Shown here one piece after another: positions 18,309 through 27,913 of a stretch of 64,000 nucleotides of DNA (position 1 is the stretch's first letter; the number at the start of each line of letters is the position of its first letter). The notes below the pieces were generated by a model, which saw only the letters and a program-made list of their open reading frames with translations, did not search any database and was not told the origin of the DNA. Source of the DNA: Novisyntrophococcus fermenticellae (GTDB lineage: Bacteria > Bacillota > Clostridia > Lachnospirales > Lachnospiraceae); assembly GCF_018866245.1 (NCBI RefSeq), contig NZ_CP076458.1, positions 2,542,001 through 2,606,000 on the forward strand, written 5' to 3'. The position numbers and the translations under genes are program-made.

Positions 18309-19253
18309 CTACCACAAGGATGTTTCTGTTAATTTTCTGGACAGGAAGTTTGCACTTGTCACCAGAATCAGACCTATAACGGCCTCAAAAAGCCCGACCG
18401 CAGATGCATAACTGAAGTTTCCTCCGGAAATACCCATACGGTAAACCAGTGTTCCGATAATATCCGCACGCTCCTGAGTCAGCGGATTGTACAAAAGCAA
18501 AATCTTCTGCATATTATTGGAGGTTACAATACCCCCGATATCCATAATCAACAGGGTCATGATTGTAGGAAGAATACCGGGAATCGTTACATGAATTGCC
18601 TGCTTGAATCTTCCTGCCCCATCGATTGCCGATGCCTCATACAGCTCCGTATTGATATTGGTCATGGCTGTCAGATACAGAATTGTTCCCCAGCCCAGGG
18701 CCTGCCATACACCTGATATAATATAGACTGCATCGAACCATCCGGGTTCTGACATAAACGCAATCTTCTCCATTCCCAAAGCCTGCAGCAATGCATTCAC
18801 CGGCCCATTGCCCGCCAGTAATTCCTTTACCATACCACATACGACCACCAGTGAGATAAAATGCGGGAGATAAGAGACTGTCTGAACGGTTCTCTTCCAT
18901 GCGGTTTTTCTGATTTCATTAATCAGAAGTGCAAAGATAAGTGTTGCCGGAAAACGAACCAGCAGATATCCGATACTCAGACGCAGGGTGTTGCCGAACG
19001 CCTTCCAGAAACTGGGATCCGTTAAAAACTGTCTGAAATATCTGAATCCCACCCATTCTTCCCCCAGAATGTTGGATCCTCCCTTGTATTTGCGGAAGGC
19101 AATGATATTGCCAAGTACCGGCACATATTTGAAGACCACGTAATAGAGAATCGGAAGTACCAGGAAGGAATACAATTTCCACTCCTTCTTCACATGATGT
19201 AAGAGTGAGGTTTTTGCTCCCACAGGCTTTTGTTTTGCTTTTTCTTTTGCCAT
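18309..19253 (-). CDS. Carbohydrate ABC transporter permease (LplB-like)
   Basis: 314 residues; six membrane helices after a basic, Lys-rich cytoplasmic N-terminus of about 25 residues. The EAA loop YEASAIDGAGRFKQAI is around residue 205. It is the typical LplB-type partner of the C-type permease, with PVLGNIIAFRKY and a terminal LTETSLW that are common in this family. It directly follows the alpha-glucuronidase gene (30 bp), which suggests that import and cleavage are expressed together. GGTGAT before ATG serves as ribosome binding site. Confidence 0.93.
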   Translation of the reverse strand: MAKEKAKQKPVGAKTSLLHHVKKEWKLYSFLVLPILYYVVFKYVPVLGNIIAFRKYKGGSNILGEEWVGFRYFRQFLTDPSFWKAFGNTLRLSIGYLLVRFPATLIFALLINEIRKTAWKRTVQTVSYLPHFISLVVVCGMVKELLAGNGPVNALLQALGMEKIAFMSEPGWFDAVYIISGVWQALGWGTILYLTAMTNINTELYEASAIDGAGRFKQAIHVTIPGILPTIMTLLIMDIGGIVTSNNMQKILLLYNPLTQERADIIGTLVYRMGISGGNFSYASAVGLFEAVIGLILVTSANFLSRKLTETSLW

Positions 19254-19283
19254 GTAATCACCACATTCCTTTCATTGTAAACA

Positions 19284-21266
19284 TTAATAAATCCTTCTTT
19301 TTTTCTCATCCGGTATCATGGACTTCCTGTAAAAATATGTATTTATCTGATCACGCCATTCCTTTGAATGATTTTTCTGATGCTCCAGACGGCTCTTCAC
19401 CCTTTCAAACACCTTCTGCGGAATCCTGCCTTCCAGCCCATCCCACATCTCCGCTATCTTGTCCACATCCTGAACGCCTTCAAAATGTGTATCGTAGATA
19501 TGCTGAATCAACGTTTTTCCGGATTTAAGTACATAATCATAAGGAACGTAATGGAAAAACAGCAACAGCTCCTCGGGACAGCTTTCTATGTTATCGTAGA
19601 CAGAAGCATTTGGTTCCCGGTACTGCCGGGCATATCCGGTACCGCCACTCCCTCTTTCCACACCGATTCCCTTATGATCAGCTCTATGATAGGTTCCCCA
19701 GCGGTCGTATTCGTACCCATCCACATTAGGCCCGTAGTGATGGTTTGGATTTACCATCCATCCGATTCCCAGAGGTGCGGTGTACTTTTCATACGCAGGC
19801 CAAGACATCATCAGGATGCTCAATATTTTCTGATGGATCTCCGGGGCATTCCCAAATGTACATCCAATCCACTCTTCAGCTATCTCTTCGGCCGTCAGAT
19901 CCATCTCAAAGCTCAGCCGGCCAAACCCATACAGATTGGCGGCCGCCAGATCATGTCCTGTCCAGTTGTCATCATCCCCGGTATTGGCCACCGCTGCGAT
20001 TCCACAGTTTTTCTGTCCAAAGGTCCTACCTGTTATAATGTCCCGAACCGTATCCGCTTCGGGAACACAGTGGGTATGGAAATTCAGAATTTCCCGGAAC
20101 ATCGGAATCAGATAACATACATGTCTCTGCTGCCCGGTATACTCCTGTGCAATCTGGACCTCAAGCATCTGATTCGTATGCTCCAGCCCCCCAAATAGAG
20201 GAGACACAGGTTCACGTACCTGGAAATCCATGGGACCATTCTTGATCTGAAGCATGACATTCTCCCGGAACTGTCCGTCAAGGGGCATGAAATTATCATA
20301 ACCGGACCTGGCGCGGTCTGTCTTTTTGTCTCTCCAGTCCTGCTGACAGTTGTATACAAAACATCTCCAGATAATCCTGCCTCCATAAGGTTTCACCGCT
20401 TCGGCAAGCATATTTGCACCGTCAGCATGGCTTCTTCCATAGGTAAAGGGACCTGGCCGCCCTTCTGAATCAGCTTTTACCAAAAATCCTCCCAATTGGG
20501 GGATCCGGCTATAAAGTACTGCCATCTTCTCTTTCCACCACTGCTTCACTGCCCCGTCGCAGGGGTCTGCACTTTCCAGATTTCCCAACTCTATAGGAGC
20601 CGCAAAGTTCAGGCTCAGATAAAGCTTTATTCCATATGTGGAAAAAAGTTCTGTCATCTGACGGATTTCTTTTTCATATTGGCAATCGATGAGCTTCGTG
20701 GCATTGCCCTTAACATTGACATTATTAATTACAACAGCATTAATTCCTACCGAGGCTGCCAGTCTGGCATACGCTCTTGTCCTGTTATTCACAAGAACCT
20801 TCTGCTCCCGGAAGAAGAAGGACTCACCCGCATATCCGCGTTCGATAGAGCCATCCATATTATCCCAGTGATTCAGCATTCTAAGTGGTGCAACAGGTAC
20901 CTTCCGAAGTTTTCTTCCCCTGAGGCTTTTACCGCACTGCATCTCACGTATAAAAGCAAAGCATCCATATAAAAGGCCTTTCTCACCGCCTGAGGTTATG
21001 GATATCTTGCCTTCGTGCTCCTCCAGCTCATACCCTTCTTCACCCAATCCTTTGGTTTCATCTGAAATCAGACAAATCCCTGCATTCTCCGGCTGATTGA
21101 TTTTCTCTATCTGCATTTCCAGTATTTCTTCAAATGCCAGCGTCAGCTCTGCCACTGCTGTTTCAGCAACACTGCCATGGGTATTTGAGAACAGACCCAT
21201 AACACCGCCTCCGGTCTCCACACCTTTTCTCTTATGGTAGGACAACCATGCATTTTCGTAACTCAT
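19284..21266 (-). CDS. aguA: Alpha-glucuronidase, glycoside hydrolase family 67
   Basis: 660 residues, close to the family norm of about 680. It removes alpha-1,2-linked (4-O-methyl)glucuronic acid from the non-reducing end of xylo-oligosaccharides. GH67 signatures visible are GLLYGCFAFIREMQ, LNHWDNMDGSIERGYAG, VKADSEGRPGP with the presumed acid Glu (~residue 266), GPMDFQVREP (Asp ~347) and AQEYTGQ (Glu ~375), the last two being the usual general-base pair. There is no signal peptide, so it acts in the cytoplasm on imported oligosaccharides. It is first in the run with both permeases and the binding protein. The GGAG box is only 3 nt from the ATG but extends upstream as GGGCGGAG. Confidence 0.95.
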   Translation of the reverse strand: MSYENAWLSYHKRKGVETGGGVMGLFSNTHGSVAETAVAELTLAFEEILEMQIEKINQPENAGICLISDETKGLGEEGYELEEHEGKISITSGGEKGLLYGCFAFIREMQCGKSLRGRKLRKVPVAPLRMLNHWDNMDGSIERGYAGESFFFREQKVLVNNRTRAYARLAASVGINAVVINNVNVKGNATKLIDCQYEKEIRQMTELFSTYGIKLYLSLNFAAPIELGNLESADPCDGAVKQWWKEKMAVLYSRIPQLGGFLVKADSEGRPGPFTYGRSHADGANMLAEAVKPYGGRIIWRCFVYNCQQDWRDKKTDRARSGYDNFMPLDGQFRENVMLQIKNGPMDFQVREPVSPLFGGLEHTNQMLEVQIAQEYTGQQRHVCYLIPMFREILNFHTHCVPEADTVRDIITGRTFGQKNCGIAAVANTGDDDNWTGHDLAAANLYGFGRLSFEMDLTAEEIAEEWIGCTFGNAPEIHQKILSILMMSWPAYEKYTAPLGIGWMVNPNHHYGPNVDGYEYDRWGTYHRADHKGIGVERGSGGTGYARQYREPNASVYDNIESCPEELLLFFHYVPYDYVLKSGKTLIQHIYDTHFEGVQDVDKIAEMWDGLEGRIPQKVFERVKSRLEHQKNHSKEWRDQINTYFYRKSMIPDEKKRRIY

Positions 21267-21422
21267 ATGCTCCGCCCTTCTACAATTTCATGAAACTGCA
21301 ATAGAAATTGTTTTGTACTTGATTAAATTATATGTCAGTTTTTGCTCCTGTGCTTCGCATATATTGCCAATGCCTATGCAGATATTGCGATGTATTCTTT
21401 TTATTGTTTGTGTTATTTGGCT

Positions 21423-21459
21423 ATTATGCATAATTTTATTCTGGTATTTTTATGCATTA
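21423..21459. promoter_or_regulatory. Paired ATGCAT-centred palindromes upstream of aguA
   Basis: ATTATGCATAAT (21423-21434) is a perfect 12-bp palindrome. A related TTATGCATTA sits at 21450-21459, 26 bp centre to centre. They lie in the 256-bp AT-rich region between the GH2 gene and aguA and are candidate operators; no promoter could be assigned with confidence. Confidence 0.35.
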
Positions 21460-21522
21460 TATTTATAACAAGTATTTTCCTTTAACTATTTCGACTTTTC
21501 TTTTCACACATTTTGCAATGTT

Positions 21523-24500
21523 CTATTTTTGAAATTTTAACCAGGAAAAGTCAAAGCTACTGCCTGGCAGGAATACAAAGCTTACCGTCTTTACCCCATA
21601 TACCCGTTTTAGCGGAAAGGTCTGTTCTGTATGACCATGCCTGAATTGCAGCATCTGCCGTTCCTCTGCACCCTCTGATACAAATCTTACAATAATTGTA
21701 TTCACTTCCAGAAGGGTACTGCCACATATAGTGATACTGCCTGTACCTTCCCTGCCAAAGTCCATCTGTTCAAATTCTATGGTAACATTGTTCCCAATCT
21801 TTTTTATCCTGTCTTTTTCCCGGAAATAGCTGTCCCCGTAAATATGATCGCATTCGGAAGCGGGCAGCTTCTGCCATGCGCGGGTGATTTTCATGAACCG
21901 GAATCCTTTCAGGTGAATCTTCTTTTCAACAACAAAGCACAGGCTGGTAACACCACTCAGACGTTTTTTCAGATGGTATGTTTCTTCCTGATATACATTC
22001 CAGACAGAAGGCTTCTGATACATACAATCACCTATCAAAGAAGCTTCCGGTTCTCCCGGCATCCCTTCATAAATCTTTATTTTGTATGGTTCGTCCGTGA
22101 GTGCGAAAATCGGCAGGATAATTTCGTCCGACCCATAGGAACCGAAATCAATATCATGAAAACCCACCTGGCTTTCACCATCTCTGGCTGTGGCGACACC
22201 ATGGTCATTACCATTTCCGATTTCCCCTTTACTATAATCATAAAGTCCCCCCGTTACAAACTCATAAGGATTATGAAAGGCTTTTCCCAGGCCTGTGATG
22301 ACAAACTCCAACTGTGAAATGATCCGGATTTTGTCTGTGCCACAACGTGACATGCAGCGCAGGCGAAACTGTCCGTCACTTTTTGCGGTCACTTTTGCAT
22401 TCCCTCCATGCGCTTCCACAGAAGCAATTTTGGATGGAATTCCGGCATCGTCCACTACACCCCAGACCAGTTCCCTGTCCGTGGCATTTTCAGGGCAGAT
22501 GGCCGCAGTTACTTCCGTAGATTTATTACCTTCATAAAGATGTATCCCGTTACTGCTTAAAAGGCGTATATTTCTCACAGGAATTTCCTGATTCTCTTCC
22601 CCGATATCAGGGCCTGCCAGGTATGCCAGCGGACTGCTCCCTTTCGTAGCTTTGCCTGCTATGACCGGTACATGCAGATAAGCACTGGGTAATCCAGGAG
22701 ATTCCACGGTAATTTTCAACTCACCCGGGACAGTATCTGCTTTACATACTGCCAGAAGCTTTCCGCTAAAGAGCTTTCTGCTGTAAGATTTATACCCGTC
22801 TGATTCGGTACTGTCACCATTATCCATGCCCACCAGGCTTCCAGCTCCTTCCACCCGGATATGAATCCGGTTATTTGCATTCTCCACCTGGTATCCCTCT
22901 TTATCTCTCATGGAAATCTCCAGAAACAGCAGCTCTTGACCATCGGCTTTCAGGTGACTTATGTCTGTATCCAGGCAGATACGCGCCGCCTCGCCAAAGG
23001 AGTGACGTACCTCCCGGGCCACCACCGTGCCATCCTCATCACAGGCAATCGCTTTGATTTCCCCTTTTGCGTAAGGCAGCTGCCAGTGCCCCACCAGCTG
23101 CTCTCCCCTTTTATGGTCGATGAAACAGGAACCCTGGCTTTTTCCATTAAGAAACAACTCCACCACTGGGGCATTGGAACATACTCTGATATCAATAAGC
23201 TGTTCTTCATTGAAATCCCAGTACGGAAAGATATGAACCATGGGATTCTTCCTGTAATCCGTCCATTCCGCCTGGAAAATGTAATAAGAATCTTTCGGAA
23301 AGCCTGCCGTGTCTGCCTGTCCAAAGTAAGAATTTCTGGTATGATATGGAGTTGGTTCTCCAATATAGTCAAATCCGGTCCACACGAACTGACCGCAGGA
23401 AAACGGATGATCGCGTTCCGCTATAATGCAGGCCTCTGTCGACCTTGCTCCCCAGCTTGTAGTGGAATTTCCAAGCGCAGAGCACTGCTCATCCACATCC
23501 GCCAATACGGACTGCTGATAAGGAAAATGATAGATACCCCTGCTTTGAACCGTGGAGCCTGTCTCGCTCCCATATATAATCCAGTCCGGATGCTCCTGAT
23601 GATGAAGCTCATAGTACTTATCTCCATAATTATATCCTGCAAGCTTTACTATGTCCGCGCACTTCCGGGCATTCTCCCAGGGCATGTAGTTCGACCCTAT
23701 GGTAACTGCTCCATTTCCCCGGGAATCATACTTTTTTACCTCATCTGTTAATATCCTGGTCCACGCACAGCCCCTTTCGCTTACATGTGTATCATAGATT
23801 TCATTCCCGATACTCCACATAATCAAACTGGGATGATTCCGGTCCCTGCGTATCCAGCTTGCCACATCTTTTGCATACCACCTGGTGAAAAAGCGAGCAT
23901 AATCATAGGTGTTTTTGGAAGACTCCCACATATCAAAAGCCTCCGATACAATCAGAATTCCCATCTCATCTGCCAGCTCCATGACATCCCGGGAAGGCAT
24001 GTTATGGGATAAACGTACCGCATTGACCCCCATGTCACGGAGTATTCGGAATTTTCTTCTCATAGCCTGGGGATGATAGGCAGCACCCAGACAGCCCAAA
24101 TCATGATGCTCGCATACACCATTCAGTTTTAACTTTCTTCCGTTCAGTAAAAATCCCTGTTCCGGTGAAAAATGGATGGTCCTGAACCCTATCGTCAGTT
24201 CCTCTGTCTGAAGGATGCGATTATGATACTCTAAACTCACCTTAAGCCTGTAGCAATCCGGATGCCCGACATCCCAGACCTTTGGATGGTCGATTATGGT
24301 TTCGAACAAAAACCTTACAGAATCATTTTCCTGCAGACATACCCTTTCCGCCGTCTCCTTTCCCGAGAGTATCCTCCACTCATCAGTGTCCGCTTGGGCA
24401 ATTTCATAAATAAGCTGGCAATCGGTTCCCTCCACTTCTGTCTCTATCGATACTTTCCATCTGTTTTGCCCAATTTCTTGTGCATGGAAGTATATTCCAT

Positions 24501-24945
24501 CAGACACAAGATGACACTGATGCACTGTTTTAATCCATACGTCCCTGTAGATACCGGCCCCCGGATACCAACGGCTGTTGGGATTCTGATAGTCCACTGA
24601 AACTTTAATTTCATTCTCTCCTTCTTTCAGACAGGATGTCATTTCGATTTCAAATGCTGAATAACCATACTTCCACTCACCGGCCTTTCTGTCATTCACA
24701 TAGACGGTACTATCCATGTAGATTCCGTCAAACCTCAGAAATACCCGCTGATTTTCCTCTGGCTTCCAGTAAAAAGTCTTTCGGTACCAGCCTGTCCCAT
24801 CTTCATAAAAATGCTCCGTGTCATAAATCAGCCAGTCATGTGGTAGCCCTACAGGGAGAAATGCCTCCCTTCTTTGATTAATTACTTCCAGATCTGTGTG
24901 AAGTGGCTGTTTACTGAATTCCCAGCCGTCATTAAATAGCTGCAT
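21523..24945 (-). CDS. Large glycoside hydrolase family 2 enzyme (beta-galactosidase/beta-glucuronidase type)
   Basis: 1140 residues, no signal peptide. The order is N-terminal sugar-binding jelly roll (~1-145, with GTGWYRKTF and SRWYPGAGIYRDVW), Ig-like domain (~150-260), TIM barrel (~265-560), further Ig-like domains of DUF4982 type, and a C-terminal carbohydrate-binding-like beta domain (~930-1070). The acid/base Glu lies in MWSIGNEIYDT (~379) and the nucleophile Glu in IYGSETGSTV (~461). The family covers beta-galactosidases, glucuronidases, xylosidases and others, so the exact bond is unknown; the locus suggests a side sugar on glucuronoxylan. The start is backed by AAGGAG 8 nt upstream. 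It follows the esterase gene by 34 bp. Confidence 0.88.
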   Translation of the reverse strand: MQLFNDGWEFSKQPLHTDLEVINQRREAFLPVGLPHDWLIYDTEHFYEDGTGWYRKTFYWKPEENQRVFLRFDGIYMDSTVYVNDRKAGEWKYGYSAFEIEMTSCLKEGENEIKVSVDYQNPNSRWYPGAGIYRDVWIKTVHQCHLVSDGIYFHAQEIGQNRWKVSIETEVEGTDCQLIYEIAQADTDEWRILSGKETAERVCLQENDSVRFLFETIIDHPKVWDVGHPDCYRLKVSLEYHNRILQTEELTIGFRTIHFSPEQGFLLNGRKLKLNGVCEHHDLGCLGAAYHPQAMRRKFRILRDMGVNAVRLSHNMPSRDVMELADEMGILIVSEAFDMWESSKNTYDYARFFTRWYAKDVASWIRRDRNHPSLIMWSIGNEIYDTHVSERGCAWTRILTDEVKKYDSRGNGAVTIGSNYMPWENARKCADIVKLAGYNYGDKYYELHHQEHPDWIIYGSETGSTVQSRGIYHFPYQQSVLADVDEQCSALGNSTTSWGARSTEACIIAERDHPFSCGQFVWTGFDYIGEPTPYHTRNSYFGQADTAGFPKDSYYIFQAEWTDYRKNPMVHIFPYWDFNEEQLIDIRVCSNAPVVELFLNGKSQGSCFIDHKRGEQLVGHWQLPYAKGEIKAIACDEDGTVVAREVRHSFGEAARICLDTDISHLKADGQELLFLEISMRDKEGYQVENANNRIHIRVEGAGSLVGMDNGDSTESDGYKSYSRKLFSGKLLAVCKADTVPGELKITVESPGLPSAYLHVPVIAGKATKGSSPLAYLAGPDIGEENQEIPVRNIRLLSSNGIHLYEGNKSTEVTAAICPENATDRELVWGVVDDAGIPSKIASVEAHGGNAKVTAKSDGQFRLRCMSRCGTDKIRIISQLEFVITGLGKAFHNPYEFVTGGLYDYSKGEIGNGNDHGVATARDGESQVGFHDIDFGSYGSDEIILPIFALTDEPYKIKIYEGMPGEPEASLIGDCMYQKPSVWNVYQEETYHLKKRLSGVTSLCFVVEKKIHLKGFRFMKITRAWQKLPASECDHIYGDSYFREKDRIKKIGNNVTIEFEQMDFGREGTGSITICGSTLLEVNTIIVRFVSEGAEERQMLQFRHGHTEQTFPLKRVYGVKTVSFVFLPGSSFDFSWLKFQK

Positions 24946-24979
24946 GCCATAGGCTCCTTTCTGTCAATTCAGGTTAAAT

Positions 24980-26833
24980 CTATCTTAACTGCAAGGTAAA
25001 CGGACCTGCACTAAGCCCGCTTTTATCACATAGTAATCCTCTGCACGGTGCAGCAGACCAGGCATACCGTACCCTGCATGGTTCGTTTACCTCCGGGCAG
25101 GTAATCCGTACCTCATTTCCCCGGACTGCTGCATAAGCCTGATGAAATTTCTGATCCACACCTGCCAGTTCAAATTCCCCGGGATTTTTTCCATCCACGG
25201 TCTCAAGCCCTTTTTGACTTCCTGTGTTAAACTGTAGGATGATCTGGTTCCCTTGCTGTATCCATCCATGTACCTGAGGTGCTTTCCAATTCAAGTCTTC
25301 TCCATATATCATTCCCCGGATGGCCAGACTGGCTCGATAAGCGATCGTCTTTTTATCCAGAGGATGAAGGTCATTTGTCTCTCCTAAATCCAGATTACAG
25401 GTGACAGCGGTATCAGGCAGCTCCGCTGCCCTGTGCTGTGCTTCCCTGATTCGGGGCCACGCATCCCCGGCCGCGATATCCACACCACAGCCAGGGAGCT
25501 GTACGATTACAAAAGGCAGTGTTTCCTGCATCCACTCCCTTCTCCAATCCATAATCATGGTCTTCAGCAATGCTTCATAAGCATCGGGATTCCTGTCATT
25601 GGATTCTCCCTGATACCACACAACTCCCCGTACCACGTAAGGAAGACAGGGAGCAGTCATTCCCTGGAAGAGCCCGGTGGGTCCACGGTTGACAAACTTC
25701 TGTTCCGGCCCTGGTTTCGTAACCGCACTTATCCCATATTCCCAACCTCCATCCAGGCGAATCCGACCTTGTTTCGTCACAATCTCGTAAGGCTTTCCGG
25801 GCGTAATCCTCCCTTTTCCGTTCCTGCAGACCAGTCGAATTATAATCTGATTTTCTCCCTCCATCAGCAGCCCTTCCGGAATTTTGTACCGCCTGGGTGG
25901 ATAACAGTAACCCGTCTCCCCGATCAGCACATCATTAAGATAGATACGGTCACTGTCAGTCAGGGTGCCAAATCTCAGAAAACCCTGGATGCCCTTCATC
26001 TTCGAAGAGATCCGAAAAGTTTTTCTAAGCCGGATACAGCCGCAGAAATCAGGCAGTCCTGCCTCGGAGAGGCTGCCCGGAAAAGTTATGGGCATCCAGG
26101 AAATAGCCTGATTCAAGGATTTTTTCTCCTGGATTTCGATCTCAGTCTGCCACCTTTTCTCAGCTCTTTCATACTGTTCCACCAGATTCTTTTGAACCTT
26201 CACATCCTGAAGTTTCCGTCTGTTTTCAAGCAATCCGGGCCACTTTGAAATTCCTTCTCTGCTCATCCATGCTTCGATTGGAGTCCCGCCCAGACTCAAA
26301 TTAATAATTCCTATGGGCACATTCTTGTTCTTATAAAGATACTTTCCCAGAAAGTAAGATACCGCAGAAATTTCTTCCAGATTTTCTCTTTGGCAGCTCA
26401 TCCACTCCGCTTTTAGATGATTCTTTCGTGGATTGGCGAAATCATAATGTTCCATTACCTTATACAGGTGTACGTCTTGCGCTCCCTGTCCTGAAAATTC
26501 TTCCGGAAAACGCTCCCACACCCTGCGCATAGGCAGTTCCATATTTGATTGCCCCGCGCATACGAAAACTTCGCCAACATATACCGGTGATCTGCGGATT
26601 TCCTGCCCCATCTTGCATGTCACTTCCAGCGTATAAGGACCCCCGGAGGGCAGATTTTGAAAAATGACTTCAAAACACGCATCTAAACCCACAACTGCTC
26701 TCTGGCGCCTTCCGGACAGCGTGACAGTCACCTCCTGCTCTTTTGGCCCCCAACCCCAGATTCTCGTCTTTTCTCCCTGCTGTAGCACACATCCATCACT
26801 CAAAATTCTGGGAAGGCTCAGTCTTCTGCTCAT
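24980..26833 (-). CDS. SGNH/SASA-family carbohydrate O-acetylesterase
   Basis: 617 residues in the sialate O-acetylesterase-like family, which includes acetyl-xylan side-chain esterases. The catalytic Ser is in VCAGQSNMELPM (~95). Other blocks are LGGTPIEAWMS, VVWYQGESNDRN (~409) and DLHPLDKK with the presumed Asp/His pair (~489). A galactose-binding-like insertion (~residues 270-345) is also typical. No signal peptide, hence cytoplasmic deacetylation of imported oligosaccharides. Deacetylation before AguA and xylosidase action fits glucuronoxylan better than sialic acid, as no sialidase or nan genes are present. It heads a two-gene unit with the GH2 gene. Confidence 0.85.
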   Translation of the reverse strand: MSRRLSLPRILSDGCVLQQGEKTRIWGWGPKEQEVTVTLSGRRQRAVVGLDACFEVIFQNLPSGGPYTLEVTCKMGQEIRRSPVYVGEVFVCAGQSNMELPMRRVWERFPEEFSGQGAQDVHLYKVMEHYDFANPRKNHLKAEWMSCQRENLEEISAVSYFLGKYLYKNKNVPIGIINLSLGGTPIEAWMSREGISKWPGLLENRRKLQDVKVQKNLVEQYERAEKRWQTEIEIQEKKSLNQAISWMPITFPGSLSEAGLPDFCGCIRLRKTFRISSKMKGIQGFLRFGTLTDSDRIYLNDVLIGETGYCYPPRRYKIPEGLLMEGENQIIIRLVCRNGKGRITPGKPYEIVTKQGRIRLDGGWEYGISAVTKPGPEQKFVNRGPTGLFQGMTAPCLPYVVRGVVWYQGESNDRNPDAYEALLKTMIMDWRREWMQETLPFVIVQLPGCGVDIAAGDAWPRIREAQHRAAELPDTAVTCNLDLGETNDLHPLDKKTIAYRASLAIRGMIYGEDLNWKAPQVHGWIQQGNQIILQFNTGSQKGLETVDGKNPGEFELAGVDQKFHQAYAAVRGNEVRITCPEVNEPCRVRYAWSAAPCRGLLCDKSGLSAGPFTLQLR

Positions 26834-26954
26834 AAATTTATCCCCCTTTTGATTCCTGATACCATCATAGCTTTGTTTTCACTTTCATTCAGCACGATTC
26901 TTGCCCTGTTCTATGCACTTTTTGCGTTTCTTTACATCATACTTTGGTATACAG

Positions 26955-27005
26955 AAAGGGGCTGCGCATCAACTGATCAATACCAGTTAATGCGTCAGCC
27001 CCTTT
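26955..27005 (-). terminator. Terminator overlapping the end of the second AraC gene
   Basis: On the minus strand GGGGCTG, CGCAT and AACTG pair in order with CAGTT, ATGCG and CAGCCCC, leaving a single bulged A and one U-G pair; a short T-run follows. The upstream arm contains the last four codons and the stop codon of the AraC gene. Confidence 0.75.
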
Positions 27006-27904
27006 GAGCCCCCACCCTTTGGGGGAGGCACATGCTGCAACACTTTATTTCTGAATCCACTGGGTGAGCATCCATTTACAGATTTAAATGTCCGGTTAAA
27101 GGCACTTAAGGACGAAAATCCGGAATTCATAGCCACATCTGTAATGCTGAGTTCCGTAGAGTACAAAAGCTCCTCTGCACGCTTCACTCTCTTGGAATTC
27201 AAATATTCGTAGAAAGTCATATTCATAAATTGTTTAAAGATTCTTGTGAAATGAAACTTGGAAAATCCGCTGATATTAGCTGTTTCTTCCAATGTCAGAT
27301 TCTCCTGATAATGGCGATTGATATAATTACAGGCATTCATGATCACTTCCAGATACTCTTTCTGTTTTACGACCTGGCCTTTGACACCTTCGTCACCCTT
27401 TATCATCTCCTGTGCGGTAGCTTCCCTGCCAAGCTTTACGAAAATCTCAATCATCATCGCATAAATGCTGGCCTCACGGAAGGTCTTTCTTTCGTCATAT
27501 TCATGGATGATCCGATTCATCCTGTCATGAACAAATTCATACAACTCTGTTTTATCTGTTTTTCGAAGCAGAAGCAGCGGCGGCAGTAAAGACAGCAGGG
27601 TTTCCATCTCCTTTAATGTATAAAGAAGTGCTGCATCAAACTGCAGGATAATACGTTCCCCTGTAGGTGGGGCTTTCAGAGCATGCAGGATGCCGGAATT
27701 TATCAGTGCGATATCCCCTGTTTCCAGGTGACAGCTGTTTTCCCCCACAAGAACCCAATATTCCGAGCTTAAGGGCATAATGATTTCGACTCCGGTGTGC
27801 CAGTGCTCCGGATAATCCTCATAATCCACATTATGATACAAGCGCAGCCCAAGAGAATCCTCAAAATTAATTGTTTCATGTAAACCATTCAGAATTTCTA
27901 TCAT
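26987..27904 (-). CDS. AraC-family regulator with N-terminal cupin
   Basis: 305 residues. Cupin sensor domain in the first ~90 residues (HWHTGVEIIMPL, ETGDIALINSG), a helical linker, and an AraC-type DNA-binding domain (~190-290) with SGFSKFHFTRIFKQF and NSGFSSLSAFNRTFKSVNGCSPSGFRNK. It probably regulates the downstream esterase/GH2 genes, which run in the same direction, although a terminator intervenes. The start lies 9 nt after the lysA stop and has only a weak, distant GGGATG, so translation may depend on coupling to lysA. The last ~15 residues (PPPKGGG and following) are encoded by two palindromes and look like an acquired extension. Confidence 0.87.
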   Translation of the reverse strand: MIEILNGLHETINFEDSLGLRLYHNVDYEDYPEHWHTGVEIIMPLSSEYWVLVGENSCHLETGDIALINSGILHALKAPPTGERIILQFDAALLYTLKEMETLLSLLPPLLLLRKTDKTELYEFVHDRMNRIIHEYDERKTFREASIYAMMIEIFVKLGREATAQEMIKGDEGVKGQVVKQKEYLEVIMNACNYINRHYQENLTLEETANISGFSKFHFTRIFKQFMNMTFYEYLNSKRVKRAEELLYSTELSITDVAMNSGFSSLSAFNRTFKSVNGCSPSGFRNKVLQHVPPPKGGGSKGLTH

Positions 27905-27913
27905 ATGATTTTA

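Noticed and set aside
24980..26833. Sialic acid utilisation role for the esterase
   Set aside because: The SASA-type family is broad; no sialidase, NanA or sialic acid transporter genes are present, and neighbours act on uronic acid sugars.
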